Below, piece after piece: positions 54,352 through 63,462 of a DNA stretch of 64,000 nucleotides (the first letter of the stretch is position 1; the number at the start of each line of letters is the position of its first letter). Under the pieces are notes generated by a model that made no database searches, had not been told where the DNA came from, and saw nothing but the letters and a program-made list of their open reading frames with translations. A program made the translations under genes and the position numbers. This DNA comes from Anthracocystis setariae (taxonomy: Eukaryota; Basidiomycota; Ustilaginomycetes; Ustilaginales; Ustilaginaceae), in assembly GCA_928724745.1 (NCBI GenBank), contig CAKMXJ010000002.1, positions 930,001-994,000 of the forward strand, written 5' to 3'.

Positions 54352-55893
54352 ATGCCATTTGCGTATTTGCGCCAGCAGCGCGAGCGAGAGGGTAGGCGAG
54401 TTGGTGGTGGTGGGGGGTTGACGGTTACCAAGATGGTACTGACGGTGTTGGTGGCGGCGTTGTTTGCGCCGTTCGCGCGCAATGCGGCGTGGGTGTATTC
54501 GACGTTGGGTCCGGGTAAGGCTTTGCCCGAGTTATGGGTGCGACCCTCGTCGTCATCGGCGGCGGCGGCGGCGGCGGCGGGGGGATTGGCAGCGCCGGAA
54601 TGCTTTACAGTGACGACGCAGAGGAGTGAGGATGAGGATCGGTTCAAGTTCTGCGAAGACATGCACCGGATTGGTGGGTTAGATGCGGTGTTGGTGAGTT
54701 GCGATGCGAATCGTGGCAATTGGAACACGGTGATGGGTCCGCTTCGCGATCCGAAGCCGCGTGGGACGTTGTGGGTGTACGAGTATCCCACGACGGTCAA
54801 CGAGACCAACAAGCGGGTTGCTGAGGAGGTTAGGCTAGTCGGTTTTCCCAAGGATGGTTCTTTTCATCCACTTGGACTGTCCATGCTTCCCGAGACGGAG
54901 GGTGGGGCTCGAAAGCTGTTCGTAGTCAACCATGGCGAGACTCACTCGAGTGTCGAGGTGTTTGACCTCGCCCGCGACGATCACGGCTGGAAGGCATCCT
55001 GGTTGCGTAGCGTGGTACACCCGCTAGCCACGCATACGCCAAACTCGATCCATCCTCTATCGGAAACCTCATTCTTGGTCAGCAACGATCACTTTTTCGC
55101 TCGACGTCCTGGTCCGCACCTCTCACACACTCTCGCTGTCCTCAAAGGGGTGTTGCAACTCGACCCATCGCGCGCATGGCAGATCCGCGCACTGGAACTG
55201 GCAGCGAAGCTCGTGTCAAACCGCCGAGTAGCTGCGGCCCTCGCCATGAGCGAAACGCTTCTCGGCCTTCCACTGGGCTGGGTAACTCTGGTCGACTTTG
55301 ACAACGACCATGGCGTTCGCGCACGAATCCTAACCCAACACATCCCCTTCGCCAACGGCCTCGCGCTCCACCCCAACGGCCAAACCCTCTTGGTCGCCTC
55401 CACCACCTACCCCGGCATCTTCATCTACGACATCCCCCACCCTCCCCCCTTCACTTGGTCCACCCAACCGCTCCTCCGCACCAAACTCCACCTCCCCATC
55501 TGGACCGACAACCTCTCCCTCCACAATCACACCCTCATCGCCACAGGCCATCCAGCGCCACTTAAACTCATCGCCATGGCCAAATCTCCCTTCACCCGCA
55601 CCGCCCCAAGCTGGTCCATCGCCATCACCCCGCACCCAAACCCGCAAATCGACGACAAATGGGAAGACCTCCAAGCTCCTCTCCCCACCCACAACTTTAT
55701 CCTCTCGCACAACACCCACTTCAACCTCAAAACCCTCCTCCAATCCCAAGGCCTCCCCACCAAGAATGGCGTACGCATCGCAAGTAGCGCATCCTCAACT
55801 TACCACCCTTACATCCACAACCAAGACGCAGGCACCCTCCTAGTCTCAGGCCTGTACGCACACGTCACAGCCTGCACAAACGTAGGCACCTAA
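54352..55893 (+). CDS. Paraoxonase/arylesterase-like beta-propeller protein
   Basis: 513 residues from the ATG at 54352; the open frame begins earlier at a TTG, and a second ATG at 54433 (before VLTVLVAALFAPFARNAAWV) is also possible. The hydrophobic segment near residues 28-48 is a likely signal anchor. A polyalanine run (GCG repeats, ~54558-54580) follows. The body resembles the PON/SMP-30 six-bladed propeller fold: FHPLGLSML, LFVVNHGETHSSVEVFDL, HTPNSIHPLSETSFLVSND, then FANGLALHPNGQTLLVASTT. These include the His, Asn and Asp positions expected around the calcium site. Such enzymes hydrolyse lactones or aryl esters, but no substrate can be inferred. Base composition switches from G/T-rich to C/A-rich along the gene. 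Confidence 0.8.
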   Translation: MPFAYLRQQREREGRRVGGGGGLTVTKMVLTVLVAALFAPFARNAAWVYSTLGPGKALPELWVRPSSSSAAAAAAAGGLAAPECFTVTTQRSEDEDRFKFCEDMHRIGGLDAVLVSCDANRGNWNTVMGPLRDPKPRGTLWVYEYPTTVNETNKRVAEEVRLVGFPKDGSFHPLGLSMLPETEGGARKLFVVNHGETHSSVEVFDLARDDHGWKASWLRSVVHPLATHTPNSIHPLSETSFLVSNDHFFARRPGPHLSHTLAVLKGVLQLDPSRAWQIRALELAAKLVSNRRVAAALAMSETLLGLPLGWVTLVDFDNDHGVRARILTQHIPFANGLALHPNGQTLLVASTTYPGIFIYDIPHPPPFTWSTQPLLRTKLHLPIWTDNLSLHNHTLIATGHPAPLKLIAMAKSPFTRTAPSWSIAITPHPNPQIDDKWEDLQAPLPTHNFILSHNTHFNLKTLLQSQGLPTKNGVRIASSASSTYHPYIHNQDAGTLLVSGLYAHVTACTNVGT

Positions 55894-56255
55894 CCCCATC
55901 ACTCGGCAACGTAGCCATCAGGTTACTACAAAGTTTCGAAAGAAAGAGCAAACAAAGAAATAAATAGCGAGAGCAAAACATCATCGCTGTGAGGACCACG
56001 GTTTCGAACAAAACAACAAAAGCGACAAGAAATGGAACGAAGGACGAAAAAAAGGAGCCAAAGCGCAACAAAATTGAGACCAACTGAATGAAGAGCTGAC
56101 GAAACCAGAGAATTGGGTCGAGGGAGTCAGGATATGAGGATGGGCCCAGCCGTGCCAGCAGCTGAACCCGATCTCTCGACGCTGTCCGATCCTTGTGTGT
56201 CCATCCTGGCCGCTCTGACGCTCAAAGTGAGAGAAAGAACAAAAGACAAACAAGC
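55894..56255. other. Convergent 3' spacer
   Basis: Between the propeller gene (+) and the secreted-protein gene (-). No gene seen. Confidence 0.6.
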
Positions 56256-57212
56256 TTAGAGAGCGACAAGAGCGACAACTGCGGACGCGACAAGGGTGGC
56301 GATGATAGCACCCCTCTTCTGCACAACGCTGCCAGGTGCGCTCGAGACGACGGCGGCAAACTGCGTAGTGTTGGCGATCTTGTTGACCTCGACGACAAAG
56401 TCGTTGCCACAGTCGGCCTTGACGGTCTTGTAGATGTCACTCTGAGGAGCGAGCGTCTGGGATGTCCTGAGGCCGATAGCGTAAGGGATGGAGGTCTCGA
56501 ACTTGATGTACGAAGCGAGAATGAGCTGGGTGCAACGAGAGCAGAGGATGGACTTGGGGCTTGACGACGAGATGAAGAGGAAAGCGGCGTTGGTGTTGGG
56601 AGTCGTAGTGATGGCGGTCACGTTGGAGGCGGCGGCTTGACGCCTCTCGAGCGCCGCGATGTTCTCGAGATCCTCGATGAGAACGTCACGACGCGCCTTG
56701 GTGGTTGTAGAGTTGGTGCGCTGCGAGTTGGCGGCGGCCTTTGTGATGGTCTTGAGACAGTATTGGTTGTTGGTGTCCTTGCTGCAGATCGAGTTGACAA
56801 GCGGAGTGATCATGTAGAGGTTGTCGTACATGGCCTGAACCTCGGCTTTCTTGCTCTGAAGATCGGTGCTGCAGCTCTGCCAGAACTGATCGAGACGAGT
56901 TCGGATGACGTTGGGGTCGCATCCGTTGTTGCTGGAGCAGAGGTCGGTGAGGGTCGAGTCGAGCTGAGTGGACGAGTCGGACGAGTTGGAAGAGGAGTAG
57001 TACTTGGTAGCGGCGAGAAGAGGCTTTGTGCAAGCGTCGAGGGTAGGGTCGGAGTTGAGGGTGGTAAGGAAGGTCTGGCAAGGGGCCGAGATGTCGGTAG
57101 GGATGGCCGCGTTGTTTGCGGCCTGGGCAGCAACCGGTGCTACCGCGTTTCCGAGAAGAAGAAGCGTGGCTGCCAAGGAGCCAGCGGCGGTGGAAAGGTT
57201 GAACGACTTCAT
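56256..57212 (-). CDS. Secreted, probably GPI-anchored fungal protein (DUF7729-like)
   Basis: 318 residues, single exon. A clear signal peptide (MKSFNLSTAAGSLAATLLLL .. AQA, ~1-31) is followed by a Cys-rich region with evenly spaced cysteines (ISAPCQTFL, LDACTKPLL, TDLCSSNNGCDP, FWQSCSTDL, SICSKD, QYCLKTI) and several N-glycosylation sites. A second part carries CSRCTQLILASYIKFE. The C-terminus is hydrophobic (IIATLVASAVVALVAL) after a small-residue stretch, as for a GPI signal. The arrangement resembles a fungal family of unknown function, which I believe is DUF7729. It probably sits on the cell surface. No enzymatic motif seen. Confidence 0.8.
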   Translation of the reverse strand: MKSFNLSTAAGSLAATLLLLGNAVAPVAAQAANNAAIPTDISAPCQTFLTTLNSDPTLDACTKPLLAATKYYSSSNSSDSSTQLDSTLTDLCSSNNGCDPNVIRTRLDQFWQSCSTDLQSKKAEVQAMYDNLYMITPLVNSICSKDTNNQYCLKTITKAAANSQRTNSTTTKARRDVLIEDLENIAALERRQAAASNVTAITTTPNTNAAFLFISSSSPKSILCSRCTQLILASYIKFETSIPYAIGLRTSQTLAPQSDIYKTVKADCGNDFVVEVNKIANTTQFAAVVSSAPGSVVQKRGAIIATLVASAVVALVAL

Positions 57213-58102
57213 TGTGAAAGATGCAGCAAAAAGAGACGAGGTATACGAGATCTAGATTGAGGCGACGACGAGGATCAGGATGATAGCGAATGATGGACGT
57301 TGGGCCAGTAGGTTGACGCGAAGAAAACAGATGTCGGTTCTTCCAGTGAGCGTAAAGAGGCAAAGAGATGGTGGCTTAGGGGGGAGAGCAAACGTTGAGT
57401 GGAGTGAACAAGATGGCAGAGAGGAGGGGGTGGGAAAGAAAGATGCTGGACACAGATGTCGATATGGAGCGGGCAAGGATGGAGCGAAGATGATGAATAT
57501 GGTGGTGATGAAGGGGAAGCTCTTGGTGTGACAAGTGACGAGGACCGCTGAGGACGACACAGAGAGAATTGGTTGCCCTTCGCCTTGTCCAAGCAAACCA
57601 AATTTTGGCTGTCAAGCCAGCCAGCCAGCCAGCCAGCCCGCCCGCGCTGTGCAGTATACAGTATCCTGACTGTAACAGTTGGCCTGCGCCGAGACAACCA
57701 AAATACACACGCTGTCTCGCTGCTGTTGATTTCAGTCAACGGGATGATTGTCGCGACGCAGGCACTTGGCCAGAGTGGCAGGCGTGGTTTCCAAGCGAGT
57801 GTGTGTTTTGGAATTTGGGAAACCGCCCTCGAAAATGAATACTACAGTACTTCAGTCAATTCAAATTGACGCGCTTGCCAAGCCGAGCTTTGCAGGGTCT
57901 GAAACCGGTGCCGATCCTTTGTACTGTATGCTCAGTGTCGATCCTTTTTTCCTTTGTTCTTTTGCTTTTGGTTTTGAATCGATTTGTATTGGATGCAGTC
58001 AAGGTTCGGGCGCTTGCATCTACACTCGCCAGACAGCGGAGCGCAGCGCATCATCTGCAGATCACTTCGTTCCCGAACACTCTTCTGTTCCTGTTGCTTC
58101 GT

Positions 58103-58153
<51 letters not shown>

Positions 58154-58630
58154 TGCGCCCTCGGTCATCTTAGCAAGGGTGCGTTCTACGGCCGATACGT
58201 GGTTCCTGATGCCGCTTCCCTCCTCGACAATGGCAAACTTGTCCATGCCGGAGGGCAACACCGACAGGCTCATCGAGGTTCGCACGTTTGCATCTTCCAG
58301 CACAGCCGACTGAACAGATCCAATCGAGGCCACCCTTCGCCGTCATCTGATTCCATCTTCGCTATTCAGCCTGGTGGACATGATATCTGCAGACGCCTCG
58401 TGCGCTACAGCAGTCCGTTGTCCTCAAATATTCGTCAAGCTGAGCTATGCGGCGACCTTGGGTTCTACTATAGCTGTGCCAGATCAATTTTGTATACTAT
58501 GTTACATTCTACATCACAACAAAATTCGACGGTTGGACAAATGTCGGAAATCGGACAGGGTCTCGTCAGAAGTGCATATGATCATGACGCACAGCTCTTC
58601 TTGCCATACCTTTCCCGCAACTTTGACGAG
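57213..58630. other. Divergent spacer with simple repeats
   Basis: It contains a CCAG tetranucleotide run (about 57614-57638), three TACTGTA/TACAGTA copies and a (GA)21 tract (58106-58147). Open frames run through it but look non-coding. Confidence 0.55.
58106..58147. repeat. (GA)21 microsatellite
   Basis: Perfect GA dinucleotide run. Confidence 0.95.
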
Positions 58631-59362
58631 ATGTCGTCCATTGCGTCGACTGACACAGCAATCGCAGGCGTAGACAGTAAAGAAGTGGTAGGAACGACTA
58701 GCAATGTCAACATGAATGACGCCGAGCTCACCCTCGAGCCGTACGCCGGCGAACAGGAAATGCACCACATAATCGACCTCATCGAAAAGGAGCTTTCGGA
58801 GCCCTACATCGTCTACACATACCGCTACTTTGTAAATCAATGGCCATCGTTATGCTTCCTCGCACGCTCTCCATCCCGCGAACCCGTCGGTGTCATCGTC
58901 TGCAAACTCGACCGCCACTTCAAAGGCTGTCGTCTCATGCGTGGGTACATCGCCATGATCTCGGTCAAGACCACTTGGAGGCGTAAGGGACTAGCCAAAA
59001 AGCTGGTCAGGCGCGCTCTAGCCGAGATGATCGAGAAAGGAGCACAAGAAGTCGTGTTGGAGACAGAGGCCGATAACACCTCAGCTTTGCGTCTGTATCA
59101 AGGACTCGGATTTATCAAGGAGAAACGGTTGCATCGGTTTTATCTGAATGGGAAGGACTCTTTCAGGTTGGTGCTGCCCATTCCACCGCAACTTTGGCGG
59201 CCAATACCTCCAGAGGTCGATGCACCTCCGCCCACTGGTCTCGTACAACCTCCAAACTCAATCAAAACCGACTCGAAACCACCACCAAAACCTCAAGACA
59301 ATCGCAACGCCCAACCTTCATCACCACCACCTACACTACTCACCACAAGCAACATCATTTGA
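58631..59362 (+). CDS. NAA30: NatC N-alpha-acetyltransferase catalytic subunit (Naa30/Mak3)
   Basis: I start at ATG 58631 (243 residues) because it lies closest to the conserved domain; an in-frame ATG at 58541 would add 30 residues. The GNAT fold is clear: IIDLIEKELSEPYIVYTYRY (Mak3-type substrate loop), GVIVCKLDRH, then RGYIAMISVKTTWRRKGLAK with the acetyl-CoA-binding R-x-x-G-x-A pattern, EVVLETEADNTSALRLYQGL, and GFIKEKRLHRFYLNGKDSFR. NatC acetylates nascent chains that begin Met-Leu/Ile/Phe/Trp on the ribosome, with auxiliary subunits Naa35 and Naa38. The C-terminal ~60 residues are a Pro-rich, probably disordered extension. It is convergent with the next gene (76 bp apart). Confidence 0.9.
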   Translation: MSSIASTDTAIAGVDSKEVVGTTSNVNMNDAELTLEPYAGEQEMHHIIDLIEKELSEPYIVYTYRYFVNQWPSLCFLARSPSREPVGVIVCKLDRHFKGCRLMRGYIAMISVKTTWRRKGLAKKLVRRALAEMIEKGAQEVVLETEADNTSALRLYQGLGFIKEKRLHRFYLNGKDSFRLVLPIPPQLWRPIPPEVDAPPPTGLVQPPNSIKTDSKPPPKPQDNRNAQPSSPPPTLLTTSNII

Positions 59363-59438
59363 TACCACTCTGTACTGTACGTGCAGCGTCCGACTACCAA
59401 AGACATATGCAGTTGCACTCTGATCATCTAGGGCCCAA

Positions 59439-60869
59439 TTAGCGCCTGCTCGAAGCAGCCGTGCATGGCCTTGTAGTTCGCTCCCTATGCTTGGACCTAA
59501 CCTTCGCATCTCCTTCGCCCCGAAGAAAAGGCACAAGCTCGTCTCGACCCATCCTGCTCGACCGCTCACACTCCGTGCAGCCGCATCTTGCATCTCGTGC
59601 GGTGCTGGGTCGACCATCCTTAGAAGAACCTCTGCTGGCAGTGCAGCGTTTGTTGGCACCCGCTCGCGGCTTGTGCGATCCCAGAACAGCGCCTGCCGGT
59701 ATAGTCGCTGCTGTGTTGCTCCTCTCTAGCCCGGGCAGACGTGGGAGCGGTTTCATCATGTACGACTTGAGCGCTGGTGTAGGAGGCGATGTGGAAAGCT
59801 GGGTCGTCACTTCGTGTCCAAGCAGTTTCTTGAGTTTGTTCGTCCTTCGATTCGTTGAGATGATCTCGGTGCTTGTTGGCGAGGTTGAGGGAGTGCGGGA
59901 GAGTGGGTCGGGAGGAGCGGGTCGATAAAGGTTTCCAGCCGAGGCTGAGCGTAAAAGGTTGTGACGAGGAGGGGGTGTGAGCGAGACGGGGTTGGGGGCG
60001 AGAAATACGGGTGCTGCAACGCGTGGCGATACTGCTTTGGTCGGAGACGATCGTGCGACTATAACATCTGCGGGCGGGCTAGGTGAGGCGTTGAAGGGGT
60101 TCGTCCTTGACGACGTCTTGTGCTTGGTCCAGCTTTGGTGGACGGTGTTCTTGGCGTGATATGAAATCAACGTATTGGGGCTTGACAGTGACACACCAGA
60201 TCTCGAGTCCAACTCGAAATCGTTGCCAATGGATGAAGGAATTCCACCATTCTTGCCAGACTGAAGAGTACCATCAGGTAGCCCTTTGACATCTGGAGCT
60301 TTGGTCTGTGTCCATACGACAGGATCCACCTCTCCCCCAGGCAATCCATACACCAGACTTGGCCTCCTACTCTCTCCTTCCGCCAACGCCAACTCTAAAC
60401 AGATACTCTCTCTTCTCGGGCTGTACGGAAACGGCGCCGCATCCCACGTGCCACCCTTCCCTACCACCTCGTTTCCAAACAGCTTGCGAAACAACGGCGA
60501 AGACAAATGCCACTCTCCTGACGATCGCGACATCTTCGAAGCACATGACCCACCAGTTTCAAGCCCCTCTATATCAATTTTCAGCGACTCTCTGGCTCGA
60601 TTGCTCAGATGGCAAGGCACGTCGAGATCGGCCAAGTATTCGTCGATCTTCGAGATGATCCATTCCGAGCCCGAGAATGGCGTATGTGGCGTGCCGACGT
60701 CGTGCGACGATGTGGGCGTCAAAGCATTAGACCAAGATGCAGACCAGATCGGGGCGGCGGAGCTAGATTCGGAGCGACATGTGCTTGGGGTGGCTGTCAG
60801 ACAAGTCAGTGCCGAACAGGCCGCAGTCTGACGACTCGTGTCGATAATCAATCCGTGCTTGTCTGTCAT
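59439..60869 (-). CDS. Unrecognised disordered protein
   Basis: 476 residues from ATG 60869 (MTDKHGLIID); the longer open frame upstream has no better start. I do not recognise a family. The protein is rich in Ser, Pro, Thr and Arg. One region looks structured (SGSEWIISKIDEYLADLDVP, ~75-95). SP/TP motifs and basic patches are frequent, and there is a short proline-rich segment (KPLPRLPGLE). There is no signal peptide or membrane span. The long open frame in a GC-rich strand, together with the defined neighbours, argues for a real gene, but a lineage-specific or mis-called ORF is possible. Confidence 0.55.
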   Translation of the reverse strand: MTDKHGLIIDTSRQTAACSALTCLTATPSTCRSESSSAAPIWSASWSNALTPTSSHDVGTPHTPFSGSEWIISKIDEYLADLDVPCHLSNRARESLKIDIEGLETGGSCASKMSRSSGEWHLSSPLFRKLFGNEVVGKGGTWDAAPFPYSPRRESICLELALAEGESRRPSLVYGLPGGEVDPVVWTQTKAPDVKGLPDGTLQSGKNGGIPSSIGNDFELDSRSGVSLSSPNTLISYHAKNTVHQSWTKHKTSSRTNPFNASPSPPADVIVARSSPTKAVSPRVAAPVFLAPNPVSLTPPPRHNLLRSASAGNLYRPAPPDPLSRTPSTSPTSTEIISTNRRTNKLKKLLGHEVTTQLSTSPPTPALKSYMMKPLPRLPGLERSNTAATIPAGAVLGSHKPRAGANKRCTASRGSSKDGRPSTARDARCGCTECERSSRMGRDELVPFLRGEGDAKVRSKHRERTTRPCTAASSRR

Positions 60870-61348
60870 GTCTCGACGTGAGGCAGAGAGAGAAAGAGAG
60901 AGAGAGAGAGGGAAACGACCAAAGGCTTTGTCTATCGAGTGTGTCTGACAAAAGAGAGGGATGGCTTGGCAGGAACTGTCTCCGCCGGATACAGTTAGCA
61001 CGTGTGGAGATGGCTCTCTACTTCAGCCCCACAGACTCAACGCTTCATATGCGTGACCATGCGAACAAGCCATCTCATCTTGCGCACACCCCTCTCCACC
61101 TTGGTGAACCACAACCCGCCCGCCCGCCCGCCTGCACACTTGACTCCTCCCACCGATCACACTAGACACCTCCATCAGTCCCTTCACTCTTTGAAGAGGC
61201 ATCCTTGCATCCGTCCCAAATTGCGGCGCAATCGATGGGCAAAGGCAAAGGGCTCAAGTGTAACGGACTTCATCTCGCGTGTCTCTCTTAGAAAAATCGT
61301 CTTACAGTACATTGCCTGCTAAGCATGTAGAATCCTACAACGTAAACC
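60870..61348. other. Spacer
   Basis: Upstream region of the disordered-protein gene and 3' side of the aminotransferase gene. An AG-rich tract lies at 60886-60911, a CCCG repeat at about 61117-61132 and a TACAGTA copy at 61303-61309. No gene. Confidence 0.6.
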
Positions 61349-63134
61349 TCAATGATCACCCACCCCCCACGTAGCACCCTTCTTCTGCCAAAGCTCACTC
61401 AGTATCGCCAACCTCTCTGGCAATTTGGCCAACATCTCTGTCGAAACATTCGCCACCGAGACCCGCAACCTCGCACCTGAGCTCTCGCCCATCTTCCCCG
61501 CCTCCTCCGGCATGAAAAACGCTCCGGGCAAAACCACCACCCCCACCAGCTCTGCTAGAGCCTGAGCCACCTTATCCGACGCCACATCGCCAAACGGATG
61601 CTTCAAGAACGCATAGTACGCGCCAGCGGACTCCACCTTCCACCCCCACTGCTCGGGTGATTTGGCCAAGCTCGGATCCAAATTCGGCCCGGCCAGAGCA
61701 CTTGCATCCGCATTGAAGAAAGGCGGCACGGGCGCCGACAGACCCTCGATAAACGCCCGTCGTCGCACGCGCAGCTCTTCCGCGACTTTCCCGCGCCATT
61801 CGAGCTGTGTCGGATCCTCGATCGACCAAGCAACAGCGCGCTGAGTATCAGTGCGAGGAGGCGCAACCTGGAAGTTGTCGAGCGCTTTGGCTGTCGGGCC
61901 AAAGATGAGCCTTTCTGAGCCATGTGCGTCCGTAACTTTTTGCTGGAGGAACGCCGGGTGGGCGACAAATCCGCCGAGTCTGTGACCAGGGATGGCAAAA
62001 CTCTTGGAGAAAGAGAAGAGGTGGATTATAGTACCTCGCCAGTCCCAGACAGGGTCCCAGGAAGATTCGGCGAGACCAGATGGCTCGTCTTCAAAGAGGT
62101 CGTGTGGGCGTTCAAAGTTGTGCGGCAAGGAGTGGGAGGAGGTAGTTGTCTCTCCCAGATCGGTCCCGGCCAAAAGGAAGTCTCGATAGCTGTGGATTGG
62201 GAAGACAGGGTGTCGACAGTAACGAATCAAGTCAGAATCCGGACAAAATGAAGGCAAGGCTTGGAACTGACCGAGCGGTGGTCCGGGTGGAGGCAACATT
62301 GTATACTTACGTTTCGTCGAGAATGAGAGCAACTCGGTACTCCCTGCAAACCACTGCAATATCCCGAATGAGTGCAGGAGGATAGATGGCACCAGTTGGA
62401 TTGTTTGGCGTTACGAGCACGACACCCTTGATGGTCTTTGTCGACGACCGGCTATCGCTAGCCAGCAAGGCACGGATCTTGTGGAGATCAGGCAAGTACT
62501 CGGGAGGCTTGGTGTGTACTGTTGCAATCTGTATACCGAAAGCGGTCATGGTCATCTGATGGTTAAAGTACCAAGGGTCACATACAATCAGCGCATCTCC
62601 CGGGCCGCAGATCGAAGTTGCCACAGCCGTAAAAGCGAGGTTGCAGCCTGCGGTGATGCCGACATTCTCCTCTGTGACCTCGTTCTTGTTCCCCTTGCCT
62701 GGCGTTCGGTAGACTCGGTTGATGTCTCTTGCAACAGCTTGACGCAGCTTCGGATCTCCAAACACCGGTCCATATCCATGTGTGTGACCAGCAGGCGCAG
62801 AAACATTCTCGGGCCGAGATTCGAATTGGATGCGCTCGAGCAGTGCTTCTGTTGGCGGATGGCCAGGTACACCTTGAGCGAGATTGAGTAGCGGGAAATG
62901 AGGTCGAACGTCTGCTCCAGACAGTGGCGAGGAGGTGGAAGGGTACGACTGCGCCCACTTTGCACCGATCTGGACTGGAGGATCGATGGTTTTGACGTGG
63001 AGATTGACGTTGAAGTCGTAATCGGGTACTGATGGCTGAGACATGATGGATCTAAAGACGCCTTTCTTGACGCCAGGAAGTGCGAGGCTTTTGGCTGCAG
63101 CGGATACGAGCGGACGAGCTAGTGCAGAGTACAT
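61349..63134 (-). CDS. PLP-dependent class I/II aminotransferase
   Basis: Two exons, 63134-62311 and 62189-61349, with a 121-nt phase-2 intron, give 554 residues. The intron falls inside the conserved LILDETYRDF. Fold-type I features: LNLAQGVPGHPPTEALLERI, HGYGPVFGDPKLRQAV, the PLP-contact region ITAGCNLAF, DPWYFNHQMT, TPNNPTGAIYP, and the Schiff-base lysine in FSFSKSFAIPGHRLGG (Lys337) with the following Arg. The substrate cannot be read; relatives include aspartate, aromatic and kynurenine aminotransferases and ACC-synthase-like proteins. The first 30 residues are basic and hydrophobic without acidic residues, like a mitochondrial presequence. A second Met at 31 could start a cytosolic form. 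Confidence 0.9.
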
Positions 63135-63462
63135 AGGATTGTACGAGAAGGACTGAAATGTCTAGTCCATACCTCACAGGCTTTGAGATGTCGATGCCAG
63201 TAGATCGAGGATGGCGGGAACAGCGTGGAGATGAGGATGGTGTTTTGTGGGGAAGGATGAATGTTGGCGTGTGCGTGCATATTAGACCGGCGTCTTGCGC
63301 GGCTTCATGATCGCGTGTCTGTGCAACAAATAGCCGAAATTGACCGAACTGGCTGTTGTTCTGTGGACTGCTACTTGCTTGTTTGCTCATACAACTCATC
63401 TGTTCAGACTTAACTCACAAGCGATCGACATTGGGAATGATTTGCATTGTTGACTTTGGCAA
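63135..63462. other. Short spacer
   Basis: Aminotransferase promoter plus the 3' end of the partial gene. No gene seen. Confidence 0.6.

Noticed and set aside
57866..58630. N-terminal extension of the Naa30 frame
   Set aside because: The open frame runs through a (GA)21 microsatellite and has no similarity to Naa30; ATG 58631 (or 58541) fits the family better.
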